In this document: piece after piece, positions 1-6,303 of the stretch
Numbering within the stretch: position 1 is the first letter of the stretch
How the letters are laid out: the number at the start of each line of letters is the position of its first letter
NCBI GenBank assembly: GCA_021838065.1
Contig: JAKCEJ010000133.1
Span: forward strand, 1 to 7,661
Source of the DNA: Pseudomonadota bacterium
Lineage (GTDB): Bacteria; Pseudomonadota; Gammaproteobacteria; Steroidobacterales; Steroidobacteraceae
Length of the DNA: 7,661 nt
Direction: 5' to 3'
Program-made: the position numbers and the translations under genes
Notes under the pieces: generated by a model
Told to the model about the DNA's origin: nothing
Seen by the model: only the letters and a program-made list of their open reading frames with translations
Database searches by the model: none

Positions 1-1
1 G

Positions 2-982
2 GCGCGCGAGTGGGTTCGGCGCCTGGAGGCCGGGACACTTCTCTCGGGCCTGGTGTGGGGCGTCGGGGCGGCGTTGTTCCTGCCGCTCGGCGATGTGGCA
101 CACCAGATGATCACGCTGCTCGTGTACACCGGCGTCATCGCCGGCGCCATGACCTCCTACGGGGCAATGTGGCGCTGCTACATGATTTTCATGGTTCCGT
201 TCGCCGCGCTGATCGAGTGGCGGCTGCTCACCGACCATGCGCCGCTGCACTACGCGCTGGCGTTCGTGAACATCGTCTACGCCGCCGTCGTGGCCTATTC
301 GGCCTACAAGACGGACCGCACCATCGGCAACGTGCTCGCCATCACCGCCGAGAACGCGAAGCTGACCCGCGCGCTGCAGTATCAGGCCACCCACGATGCG
401 CTGGTCGATCTGGTCAATCACCGCGAATTCAAAGTCAGGCTGCGCGAAGCGGCCAGAGCGCACGAGCCGTGCGCGCTGGTGTTCATCGACCTCGACCACT
501 TCAAGGAAGTCAATGATCGCGGTGGCCACGCCGCCGGCGATGAGGCGCTGCGGCGGGTGAGTGAGCTCCTTAAGGAGCACGTGCGCGCGAGCGATACCGC
601 CGCCCGCGTCGGGGGGGACGAGTTCGCCCTGCTGCTGCCGGGCTGTCCGCGCGAGCGGGCCGAGAAGGTGGCCGCGGGGGTGCTCGAGGCGATCCAGGAG
701 TTCGTGCTGCATTGGGAGGCGGGGCACTACTTCCGGGTGGGGGCGAGCATGGGCGTTGCGTATGCCGGGGCCGGGGAGGCGGATGCGGATGCGCTGCTGC
801 GCGTGGCCGACTCAGCGTGCTACGCGGCGAAGAACGCCGGTCGGGGGCGCATCGAGGTGCGCTGCGCGCACCGGGTGCGCGAGCTGAGCCAATTTGAGAT
901 GAAAGCGCTGCGCCCTGGGGGGAATACCTTGAGCGCCGAGTCCGCCGGGCCGGTAAACTTCCCGCCCGCGGCGCCCCCGTAG
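2..982 (+). CDS. Membrane-anchored diguanylate cyclase (GGDEF protein), 5' end outside the window
   Basis: This gene likely makes cyclic di-GMP from two GTP at the inner membrane. The frame is open from base 2 with no stop, so the GTG at 53 is probably internal and the true start lies to the left. Residue numbers here count from that GTG. The N-terminal half holds about four hydrophobic helices, ending near residue 85, followed by a short polar, probably helical linker. The catalytic domain starts near THDAL (about 113). It carries the metal/substrate stretch FIDLDHF, a canonical GGDEF at 187-191, and an RxxD inhibitory site (RASD, 178-181) exactly five residues before it. An active, product-inhibited cyclase is therefore expected. 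The usual LTGLxNR entry motif is altered to LVDLVNH, with the Asn kept. The input signal is unknown; the membrane part resembles N-terminal modules of other GGDEF/EAL proteins. The TAG stop lies within the downstream tRNA gene. Confidence 0.9.
   Translation, partial: AREWVRRLEAGTLLSGLVWGVGAALFLPLGDVAHQMITLLVYTGVIAGAMTSYGAMWRCYMIFMVPFAALIEWRLLTDHAPLHYALAFVNIVYAAVVAYSAYKTDRTIGNVLAITAENAKLTRALQYQATHDALVDLVNHREFKVRLREAARAHEPCALVFIDLDHFKEVNDRGGHAAGDEALRRVSELLKEHVRASDTAARVGGDEFALLLPGCPRERAEKVAAGVLEAIQEFVLHWEAGHYFRVGASMGVAYAGAGEADADALLRVADSACYAAKNAGRGRIEVRCAHRVRELSQFEMKALRPGGNTLSAESAGPVNFPPAAPP
929..959 (+). promoter_or_regulatory. Possible tRNA-Arg promoter inside the end of the GGDEF gene
   Basis: A TTGAGC (929-934) resembles a -35 box and TAAACT (954-959) a -10 box, 13 bases before the mature tRNA 5' end. 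The 19-base spacer is longer than the ideal 17, so this is tentative. If real, the tRNA has its own start and does not depend on readthrough from the cyclase gene. Confidence 0.3.
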
Positions 983-1048
983 CTCAGTGGATAGAGCGAC
1001 CGCCTCCTAAGCGGTAGGTCGTCGGTTCAACTCCGGCCGGGGGCGCCA
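973..1048 (+). tRNA. tRNA-Arg, anticodon CCU
   Basis: The full cloverleaf can be folded by eye. The acceptor stem GCCCCCG (973-979) pairs with CGGGGGC (1038-1044). The D stem is GCTC/GAGC with an AGTGGATA loop. The anticodon stem ACCGC/GCGGT encloses loop CTCCTAA, so the anticodon is CCT (CCU in RNA), reading the Arg codon AGG. The variable loop is AGGTC, and the T stem GTCGG/CCGGC contains one T-G pair around TTCAACT. The discriminator is G1045, followed by an encoded CCA (1046-1048). AGG is a minor codon in this window but is used, for example near the sucB start. The gene overlaps the last two codons and stop of the cyclase gene and the last six codons and stop of the opposing membrane protein gene. 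Just downstream is a GGCGCC-CGCT-GGCGCC inverted repeat (1063-1078) without a T run, which is a weak terminator candidate at best. Confidence 0.97.
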
Positions 1049-1386
1049 TCATTATTCATGCCGGCGCCCGCTGGCGCCTCGGGTGGCGCCTCCCGGACCC
1101 AGTCGCCCTCGAGCGGTGCCTCGGGCCGCGCGGGGCTGCGCTCGTGGGCCGCGATTCCCGCCCACAGCACGCACACCACCCAGACCGGGAAATAGAGCGA
1201 GACGTTGATGGACACGCCGAGCAGGATCGGCACCAGCACGACGGCGCAGACGATGAGCATCACGACCCCGCCGATGATGCTGGCGTAGAGCAGCCCGATC
1301 GGGCCGAGGAAGAAGGCGAGGGCGAGGGCGGTAACGAGAGACTTCCGAGGCCTCTGCCGAACGGGGCTGACTGCGGTCTGACTCAT
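1027..1386 (-). CDS. Small conserved-type membrane protein, function unknown
   Basis: The predicted protein has 119 residues. A short basic N-terminus (RQRPRK, residues 10-15) is followed by three hydrophobic segments at about 16-36 (includes AFFLGPIGLLYAS), 37-58 and 63-80. A Pro/Ala/Glu-rich tail follows with the near-repeat EAPPEAPA. The basic-then-FFLGPxGLLY pattern recalls small TM2-like hypothetical inner-membrane proteins, but I cannot name a family with certainty. I chose the ATG at 1384-1386 over one 48 bases upstream (1432-1434). A good -10 box lies between them, so the upstream ATG would not be on the transcript; the internal start also gives a more normal N-terminus. The Shine-Dalgarno match is weak. 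The TGA stop (1027-1029) is the antisense of the tRNA T loop, so the C-terminal seven codons including the stop lie within tRNA-Arg. A later C-terminus is impossible in this frame. Confidence 0.65.
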   Translation of the reverse strand: MSQTAVSPVRQRPRKSLVTALALAFFLGPIGLLYASIIGGVVMLIVCAVVLVPILLGVSINVSLYFPVWVVCVLWAGIAAHERSPARPEAPLEGDWVREAPPEAPAGAGMNNDGAPGRS

Positions 1387-1419
1387 GAGGGATCTCGCGC
1401 AGGCAAAGCGGTGCGCAGC

Positions 1420-1425
1420 ACTATA
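1420..1425 (-). promoter_or_regulatory. Candidate -10 box for the minus-strand membrane protein
   Basis: Read on the minus strand this is TATAGT, five of six matches to the sigma-70 -10 consensus. It implies a transcript start near 1413 and a leader of about 27 bases before the ATG at 1386. I see no convincing -35 hexamer 16-18 bases upstream. Confidence 0.4.
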
Positions 1426-1470
1426 CTCCCGCATGCCGTGCGCGCCCCAGTGACCCGATACAGGCAGGCT

Positions 1471-1508
1471 GGCGCCCGGTATGCGCCGCGGGCCGCCAAG
1501 CGGCCCGC
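1471..1508. other. Two abutting hairpins between divergent genes
   Basis: GGCGC (1471-1475) pairs with GCGCC (1483-1487) around a 7-base loop. Directly next to it GCGGGCCGC (1488-1496) pairs perfectly with GCGGCCCGC (1500-1508) around the loop CAA. No T run follows on either strand, so this is not a standard intrinsic terminator. The role is unknown; it sits upstream of both divergent promoters. Confidence 0.5.
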
Positions 1509-1568
1509 CCGGCTGCGATCGGCATCACACTTCGGGGCGGCGCGGGCGGTGCGCGCGCGGGCGCGCCC

Positions 1569-1574
1569 TACAAT
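1569..1574 (+). promoter_or_regulatory. Candidate -10 box for the DUF5658-like gene
   Basis: TACAAT matches five of six bases of the -10 consensus. It predicts a start near 1581 and a 5' leader of about 22 bases before the GTG at 1603. No clear -35 box is visible in the GC-rich alternating stretch just upstream (about 1548-1567). Confidence 0.45.
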
Positions 1575-1602
1575 CCCGGCGTCCCCTGCCGTAAGTGTCA
1601 CT

Positions 1603-2094
1603 GTGTCCAAATCCCAACCCGACCGCGTGCGCCGCGCCCAGCCATCGAATTCCGAGCTCGAGCGGCGCAGCGAGCCGGATCGGCGCATCAACGTCGTGCA
1701 CGCGCTGTTGTACGGCAGCATGCACCCGCGCCGCCATGGCCCACGGCGCGGCGGCGAGCAGCGTGTCGGGGCGGTCGACTGGCACCATCCGTGGTGGCTT
1801 GCGGTAGGGCTGCTGATCGTGGTGCTCTCCTGCGCCGATGCGGCGCTGACGCTGCTGTTGATCGCCCATGGGGCCTACGAGGCCAACCCGCTGCTCGCGC
1901 CGCTGGTGCGCGCTTCGGGCACGGCTTTCATACTGCTGAAGGTGGGGCTCACCGGCGGCGCCATCGTGTGCCTGACGATGCTCGCGCGCCTGAAGATCTT
2001 CGGCTGGCTGCCGGTGAAGCTCATCCTCTACGCGGTGCTGCTCGGATACATCGTACTAATTGCCTATGAGCTCACGTTGCTCGGCATGCTGTGA
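1603..2094 (+). CDS. DUF5658-like three-helix membrane protein
   Basis: With the GTG at 1603 the product has 163 residues. Residues 1-60 are charged and Arg-rich, with ERRSEPDRR (20-28) and LYGSMHPRRHGPRR (36-49). Three membrane helices follow at about 64-87, 105-127 and 137-160. The first helix contains CADAALTLLL and leads into GAYEANPLLAPL (90-101). The pattern of an Asp in helix 1, then an E-x-NPLL turn and two more helices is typical of DUF5658 proteins, whose function is unknown. The GTG start is chosen because TAAGTG (1592-1597) can act as a ribosome site, a -10 box lies about 30 bases upstream, and the start keeps the Arg-rich segment often found in these proteins. The ATG at 1720 is a weaker alternative that would drop 39 residues. 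The frame stays open far upstream, but that part is antisense to the neighbouring gene and is not believed. A strong Shine-Dalgarno sequence begins right at its stop codon. Confidence 0.75.
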   Translation: MSKSQPDRVRRAQPSNSELERRSEPDRRINVVHALLYGSMHPRRHGPRRGGEQRVGAVDWHHPWWLAVGLLIVVLSCADAALTLLLIAHGAYEANPLLAPLVRASGTAFILLKVGLTGGAIVCLTMLARLKIFGWLPVKLILYAVLLGYIVLIAYELTLLGML

Positions 2095-2101
2095 AGGAGG
2101 T
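2094..2101 (+). promoter_or_regulatory. Near-perfect Shine-Dalgarno sequence after the DUF5658-like stop
   Basis: AAGGAGGT follows the TGA of the upstream gene and shares its last base. It is the strongest ribosome-binding sequence I noticed in the window. Nine bases downstream is a GTG (2111) that opens a 38-codon frame. The sucA ATG is 118 bases away, too far to be served directly. Confidence 0.55.
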
Positions 2102-2110
2102 GGAGCGCAC

Positions 2111-2227
2111 GTGCGGGGCGATCCTGAATCGGCGTTCAGCTTCAGTCTGAAGCGCGATTTCATATTCCTCGCCTGTGTCGTTTCCGTTACACTAGCGCTT
2201 CGCGGTCGCATCTCCCAGCATGCTTGA
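2111..2227 (+). CDS. Possible 38-residue small ORF leading into sucA
   Basis: This frame opens with GTG nine bases after the AAGGAGGT motif and ends with TGA at 2225-2227, overlapping the sucA start (2220) by eight bases in another frame. The predicted peptide has a charged N-terminal part, LKRD at 13-16, then a hydrophobic stretch FIFLACVVSVTLAL (17-30) and a basic end. It could be a small single-helix membrane peptide or a leader whose translation is coupled to sucA. The evidence for translation is only the ribosome site and the start/stop arrangement. A frame this short can occur by chance in GC-rich DNA, and if sucA transcription starts near 2200 the peptide would be made only from readthrough transcripts of the upstream gene. 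I do not recognise the sequence. Confidence 0.35.
   Translation: MRGDPESAFSFSLKRDFIFLACVVSVTLALRGRISQHA
2124..2153 (+). other. Overlapping inverted repeats upstream of sucA
   Basis: CTGAA (2124-2128), TTCAG (2135-2139), TTCAG (2141-2145) and CTGAA (2147-2151) lie in series. The last two are part of a perfect 15-base palindrome GCTTCAGTCTGAAGC (2139-2153). Either CTGAA can pair with either TTCAG, so alternative hairpins are possible. It may be a protein-binding site, an attenuator-like switch or a weak terminator of the upstream gene; there is no T run. Confidence 0.4.
2188..2193 (+). promoter_or_regulatory. Candidate -10 box for the sucA operon
   Basis: TACACT, four of six consensus matches, lies 26 bases before the sucA ATG and predicts a start near 2200 with a leader of about 20 bases. 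The -35 region (TTCCTC at 2165-2170) is poor, so an activator or another start is possible. Confidence 0.3.
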
Positions 2228-5099
2228 ACCTACACCCCTTTTCGGCGGCAACGCCGAGTTCCTCGAGACTCTCTACGAGCAGTACCTGCGTGACCCAGCA
2301 AGCGTAGAGGAGCGCTGGCGCCGCTACTTCGAGAGCCTGCCGGGCGCGAGCGGCGAACAGCGGCCGCGCGCTCCGATCGAGGCGCAGATCGCCGCGCGCG
2401 CCCGTCGGCCGCGCGCGCTGGCGAGTGCGGCCGCCCGCGGCGCCGATGTGCGCCAGGCGCACGTCTCGCGTTTGATTCAGATCTGGATCAACCGCGGCCA
2501 CCTGGTCGCCAATATCGACCCGCTCGGGCTGCTTCAGCGTCCGCGGCCGCACGTGCTCGAGCTCGAGTACTTCAAGCTCTCCAGCGCCGACCTCGATACC
2601 GAGTTCTACACCGGCAGCCGCGTCGAGGCGGTGCCCAAGCGCATACCGCTGCGCGAGATCCTGCGCGAGCTCGAGATCATCTACGGCGGCTCGGTGGGCG
2701 CGGAGTTCGCGCACATCTCGGATTCCAACGAGCGGCTGTGGCTGCAGGACCGCTTCCAGGCCGGGCGGCTGCAGCAGCGCTTCAGCGCCGATGAGAAGCG
2801 CAACATCCTCTGGCAGCTCACCTCCGCGGAGGGGCACGAGCGCTACCTGCACACCAAGTACGTCGGCCAGAAGCGCTTCTCGCTCGAGGGCGGCGAGACG
2901 CTGATTCCGATGCTCGATGACCTGATTCAAAGCTGCGGCCGCGCCGCGGTGGAGGAAGTCGTCATCGGCATGGCGCACCGCGGCCGGCTCAACGTGCTGG
3001 TCAACCTGCTCGGCAAGCCGCCGTCGCTGCTGTTCACCGAGTTCGAGGGCACCTACGACCTGAGTCACATCAAGGGCTCGGGCGATGTGAAGTACCACAA
3101 GGGCTTCTCCGCGGACCTGCGCACGCCGACGGGCAACGTGCACACGGTGCTCGCGTTCAATCCCTCGCATCTGGAGGTCGTCAACGCCGTGGTCGAGGGC
3201 TCGGTGCGCGCCCGCCAGGAGCGGCGCAACGACGAGCACGGCGATCGGGTCCTGCCCGTGCTGATCCACGGAGATGCGGCGTTCGCCGGTCAGGGCGTGG
3301 TGATGGAGACGCTGCAGCTCTCGCAGGCGCGCGGCTACCGCACCGGCGGCACGCTGCACGTCGTGATCAACAACCAGGTCGGCTTCACCACCTCGGACCC
3401 CGAGGATGCGCGCTCGACGCTCTACTGCAGCGACGTCGCCAAGATGCTCGAAGCGCCCATCTTCCACGTCAACGGCGATGATCCGGAAGCGGCGGTGTTC
3501 GTGACGCGCCTCGCGCTCGAGTACCGCATGCGCTTCCACAAGGACGTCGTCATCGATCTGGTGTGCTACCGGCGCCTCGGACACAACGAGGCCGATGAGC
3601 CGGCGGCCACCCAGCCGCAGATGTACCAGGTCATCCGCAAGCACCCGACCACCCGCCAGCTCTACGCCGAGCGGCTGCTCGCCGAAGGAGTGGTGGGCGC
3701 GTCGGACCCGGATGCCCTCATCGACAAGTACCGTGACGGGCTCGATCAGGGCAAGCCCCTCGCGCGCGCCGCGCTCGGCATGATCGGCAACCAGTTCACG
3801 GTGGACTGGACGCGTTATGCGCAGTCGGACTGGACCGAGCGGGTGGGCACCGGCGTCGAGATGAAGCGGCTGAAATCCCTCGGTGAGCGGCTGATGCGCC
3901 TGCCCGAGGGCCTGACGCTGCACCCGCGCGTGGCGCAGATCATGAAGCATCGCCTCGAGATGCTCGCTGGCAAGATGCCCCTCGACTGGGGCTGCGCCGA
4001 GACCCTCGCCTACGCCGCGCTCGTCGAGGACGGCTACTCGGTGCGCCTGAGCGGTCAGGACTGCGGCCGCGGCACCTTCTTCCATCGCCACGCGGTGCTG
4101 CACGATCAGGGCAGCTCGAGTGTCTACATTCCCCTGCAGCACATCGCCGAGCGCCAGCCGCGCGTGCAGATCATCGACTCGGTGCTCTCCGAAGAGGCCG
4201 TGATGGGCTTCGAGTACGGGTATTCAACGACCGAGCCGTCGTGCCTGACGATCTGGGAGGCGCAGTTCGGCGATTTCGCCAACGGGGCGCAGGTCATCAT
4301 CGATCAGTTCATCAGCTCGGGCGAGGCGAAGTGGGAGCGCTACTGCGGGCTTGCGCTGTTCCTGCCGCACGGCTACGAGGGCCAGGGGCCGGAGCACTCC
4401 TCGGCGCGCCTCGAGCGCTTCCTGCAGCTGTGCGCCGAATCCAACATGCAGGTGTGCGTGCCCTCGACCCCGGCGCAGATGTTCCACATGCTGCGCCGGC
4501 AGATGCTGCAGACCTTCCGCAAGCCGCTCATCGTCATGACGCCGAAGAGCCTGCTGCGCCACGAGCTGTCCGTCTCGGCGCTCACAGACCTGACCCGCGA
4601 CGGATTCGCCCGCGTGATCGACGAGGTCGATGAGCTCGATGCCGCCGCCGTGCGCCGCGCGGTATTCTGCAGCGGCAAGGTGTATTTCGACCTGCTCAAG
4701 GCGCGGCGGGCTTCGGGAATCAGTGACGTGGCGCTGGTGCGCATCGAGCAGCTCTATCCGTTCCCGATCGAGGATTACCAGGCGGTGCTCGCGCGCTACC
4801 CGAACCTGCGCGACATCGTGTGGTGCCAGGAAGAGCCGCAGAACCAGGGCGCCTGGTATCAGATCCGCCACCGGCTGCAGGAGCCGCTCGGCAAGGGCGC
4901 CGATGTGCTCTATGCCGGCCGCGCGCCGGCGGCCGCGCCCGCCACGGGCATCGGCAAGGAGCACGAGCGCGAGCAGCAGACGCTGGTCGATGCGGCGCTG
5001 CACGGCACGACCACGGAGAATTCGGCGCGTAAGACGCCGCGGCTGACGCAGGCGCGCGCGCGCAAGACGGCCGCGACCCCGATGAGAAAGAGCTCATGA
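2220..5099 (+). CDS. sucA: 2-oxoglutarate dehydrogenase E1 component
   Basis: This is the thiamin diphosphate-dependent subunit that decarboxylates 2-oxoglutarate and loads succinyl on the lipoyl group of E2, in the cytoplasm. At 959 residues it is slightly longer than E. coli SucA (933). The N-terminus LFGGNAEFLETLYEQYL is the family's E2-binding segment. Further in are MAHRGRLNVLVN (251-262), HGDAAFAGQG (350-359), NNQVGF (384-389), the cofactor region NGDDPEA (418-424) and GHNEADEPA (454-462). The pyrimidine-binding half has GRGTFFHRHAV, SVLSEEAVMGFEYGYS and GQGPEHSSARLER (721-733). All key motifs look intact. The family's normal end (EQQTLVDAAL) is at 927, followed by an unusual 32-residue basic tail. 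The ATG at 2220 is the only start after the in-frame TAG at 2193, and its own Shine-Dalgarno sequence is poor. The TGA overlaps the sucB ATG. Confidence 0.98.
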   Translation: MLEPTPLFGGNAEFLETLYEQYLRDPASVEERWRRYFESLPGASGEQRPRAPIEAQIAARARRPRALASAAARGADVRQAHVSRLIQIWINRGHLVANIDPLGLLQRPRPHVLELEYFKLSSADLDTEFYTGSRVEAVPKRIPLREILRELEIIYGGSVGAEFAHISDSNERLWLQDRFQAGRLQQRFSADEKRNILWQLTSAEGHERYLHTKYVGQKRFSLEGGETLIPMLDDLIQSCGRAAVEEVVIGMAHRGRLNVLVNLLGKPPSLLFTEFEGTYDLSHIKGSGDVKYHKGFSADLRTPTGNVHTVLAFNPSHLEVVNAVVEGSVRARQERRNDEHGDRVLPVLIHGDAAFAGQGVVMETLQLSQARGYRTGGTLHVVINNQVGFTTSDPEDARSTLYCSDVAKMLEAPIFHVNGDDPEAAVFVTRLALEYRMRFHKDVVIDLVCYRRLGHNEADEPAATQPQMYQVIRKHPTTRQLYAERLLAEGVVGASDPDALIDKYRDGLDQGKPLARAALGMIGNQFTVDWTRYAQSDWTERVGTGVEMKRLKSLGERLMRLPEGLTLHPRVAQIMKHRLEMLAGKMPLDWGCAETLAYAALVEDGYSVRLSGQDCGRGTFFHRHAVLHDQGSSSVYIPLQHIAERQPRVQIIDSVLSEEAVMGFEYGYSTTEPSCLTIWEAQFGDFANGAQVIIDQFISSGEAKWERYCGLALFLPHGYEGQGPEHSSARLERFLQLCAESNMQVCVPSTPAQMFHMLRRQMLQTFRKPLIVMTPKSLLRHELSVSALTDLTRDGFARVIDEVDELDAAAVRRAVFCSGKVYFDLLKARRASGISDVALVRIEQLYPFPIEDYQAVLARYPNLRDIVWCQEEPQNQGAWYQIRHRLQEPLGKGADVLYAGRAPAAAPATGIGKEHEREQQTLVDAALHGTTTENSARKTPRLTQARARKTAATPMRKSS

Positions 5100-6301
5100 C
5101 GACAGAAATAAAAGTTCCGCAGCTCCCGGAGTCCGTTGCCGACGCGACGCTGGTGGCCTGGCACAAGAGGCCGGGCGATGCCGTGCGCCGCGATGAGAAT
5201 CTGGCCGATCTCGAGACCGACAAGGTGGTGCTGGAAGTGCCCTCGCCCTCGAGCGGCGTGCTGCGCGAGTTGAAAGTCGCCGACGGCACCGTGGTGACCA
5301 GCGGCCAGGTGCTCGCGGTCATCGAGGAGGGCGCGCAGGCGCCGGCCGCAGCCCAGGGTGGCGCGGCCGAGAAGCGCGCGCCGGCCCCCGAGAGCCGGGC
5401 CGGGACCGCAGGCGAGAAGGAGGCCAAGGACAAGGACAAGCTGAGCCCGTCCGTGCGCCGCCTGGTGGAGGAGAACCGCCTCGATCCGGGAGCCATCCCC
5501 TCGAGCGGCCGTGACGGCCGGCTCACCAAATCGGACGTGGTGGGCTTCCTGGGCAAGCAGCCGTCCGCGCCGGCACCGGCGCCGGCCCCCGCCGCGGGCG
5601 CACGGGCCGAGCAGCGCGTGCCGATGACGCGGCTGCGCCAGCGCATCGCCCAGCGCATGGTCGAGGCGCAGTCGACGCAGGCGCTGCTCACCTCGTTCAA
5701 CGAGGTCGACCTGACGGCCGTGCAGCAGCTGCGCTCCCGCCACAAGGACCGCTTCGAGAAGGAGCACGGCGTGAAGCTCGGCTTCATGTCGTTCTTCGTC
5801 AAGGCGTGCATCGAGGCGCTGAAGAAGTTTCCCGTGGTGAACGCCTCGATCGACGGCAGCGACATCGTCTACCACGAGTTCTACGACATCGGGGTCGCCG
5901 TTTCGACCGACCGGGGCCTGGTGGTTCCCATCGTGCGCGACGCCGACGTGAAGGGCTTCGCGGCGATCGAGAAGGAAATCGGCGAGTACGCCAAGAAGGC
6001 GCGCGCCGGCACGATTGCGATAGAGGATCTCACCGGCGGCACCTTCACCATCACCAACGGCGGGGTGTTCGGCTCGCTGATGTCCACGCCCATCGTGAAT
6101 GCCCCGCAGAGCGCGATTCTCGGCATGCACAAGATCCAGGAGCGCCCGATGGTGCTCGACGGGCAGATCGCGATCCGGCCGATGATGTACATCGCCATCA
6201 CCTATGATCACCGCATCATTGATGGGCGCGAGGCGGTGCAGTTCCTGGTCACCGTCAAGGAGTGCCTGGAGGATCCGGGCCGCATGCTGTTGGGGATTTG
6301 A
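5096..6301 (+). CDS. sucB: 2-oxoglutarate dehydrogenase E2, dihydrolipoyllysine succinyltransferase
   Basis: This is the core subunit that moves succinyl from its lipoyl arm to CoA. The 401-residue length is normal for a one-lipoyl-domain SucB. The lipoyl domain covers about 1-78 with the modified Lys43 in ETDKV. An Ala/Glu/Lys-rich linker leads to the peripheral subunit-binding domain (about 116-152, LSPSVRRLVEEN to SDVVGFL), which holds E1/E3. A short Ala-Pro linker (about 157-170) follows, then the catalytic acyltransferase domain from about 175 to the end. Its active-site motif DHRIIDG (371-377) contains His372 and Asp376. GGTFTITNGGVFGSLMSTPI (324-343) is a family hallmark and favours the succinyl type over the acetyl type. 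The start overlaps the sucA stop as ATGA, with AAAGAG upstream as ribosome site, so translation is probably coupled. Codon use matches the neighbours. Confidence 0.98.
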   Translation: MTTEIKVPQLPESVADATLVAWHKRPGDAVRRDENLADLETDKVVLEVPSPSSGVLRELKVADGTVVTSGQVLAVIEEGAQAPAAAQGGAAEKRAPAPESRAGTAGEKEAKDKDKLSPSVRRLVEENRLDPGAIPSSGRDGRLTKSDVVGFLGKQPSAPAPAPAPAAGARAEQRVPMTRLRQRIAQRMVEAQSTQALLTSFNEVDLTAVQQLRSRHKDRFEKEHGVKLGFMSFFVKACIEALKKFPVVNASIDGSDIVYHEFYDIGVAVSTDRGLVVPIVRDADVKGFAAIEKEIGEYAKKARAGTIAIEDLTGGTFTITNGGVFGSLMSTPIVNAPQSAILGMHKIQERPMVLDGQIAIRPMMYIAITYDHRIIDGREAVQFLVTVKECLEDPGRMLLGI

Positions 6302-6303
6302 TC

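Noticed and set aside
973..1048. tRNA-Arg as the attachment site of an integrated element
   Set aside because: tRNA genes are frequent integration sites, but no integrase, repeated tRNA 3' end or foreign-looking composition is visible next to it.
1063..1078. GGCGCC inverted repeat after the tRNA as an intrinsic terminator
   Set aside because: The stem is only 6 base pairs and no T run follows. It lies in the repeated EAPP/EAPA-coding part of the minus-strand gene, which explains the repeated GGCGCCTC.
1144..1602. Long upstream extension of the DUF5658-like reading frame
   Set aside because: The extension is antisense to the small membrane protein gene for most of its length, its residues are Asp/His-rich antisense-like, and the -10 box at 1569-1574 places the transcript start after it.
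2187..4142. A 651-codon open frame on the minus strand opposite sucA
   Set aside because: It is antisense to an unmistakable sucA. It is rich in His, Arg, Ala and Val, as expected from reading GC-biased codons backwards, and shows no known domain.
5563..5600. GCC/CCG-rich short repeat in sucB as a DNA repeat element
   Set aside because: It encodes the ordinary Ala-Pro flexible linker of E2 proteins.
4910..6211. A 433-codon open frame on the minus strand opposite the sucA end and sucB
   Set aside because: It mirrors conserved sucB coding sequence, has low-complexity composition and no recognisable motif.
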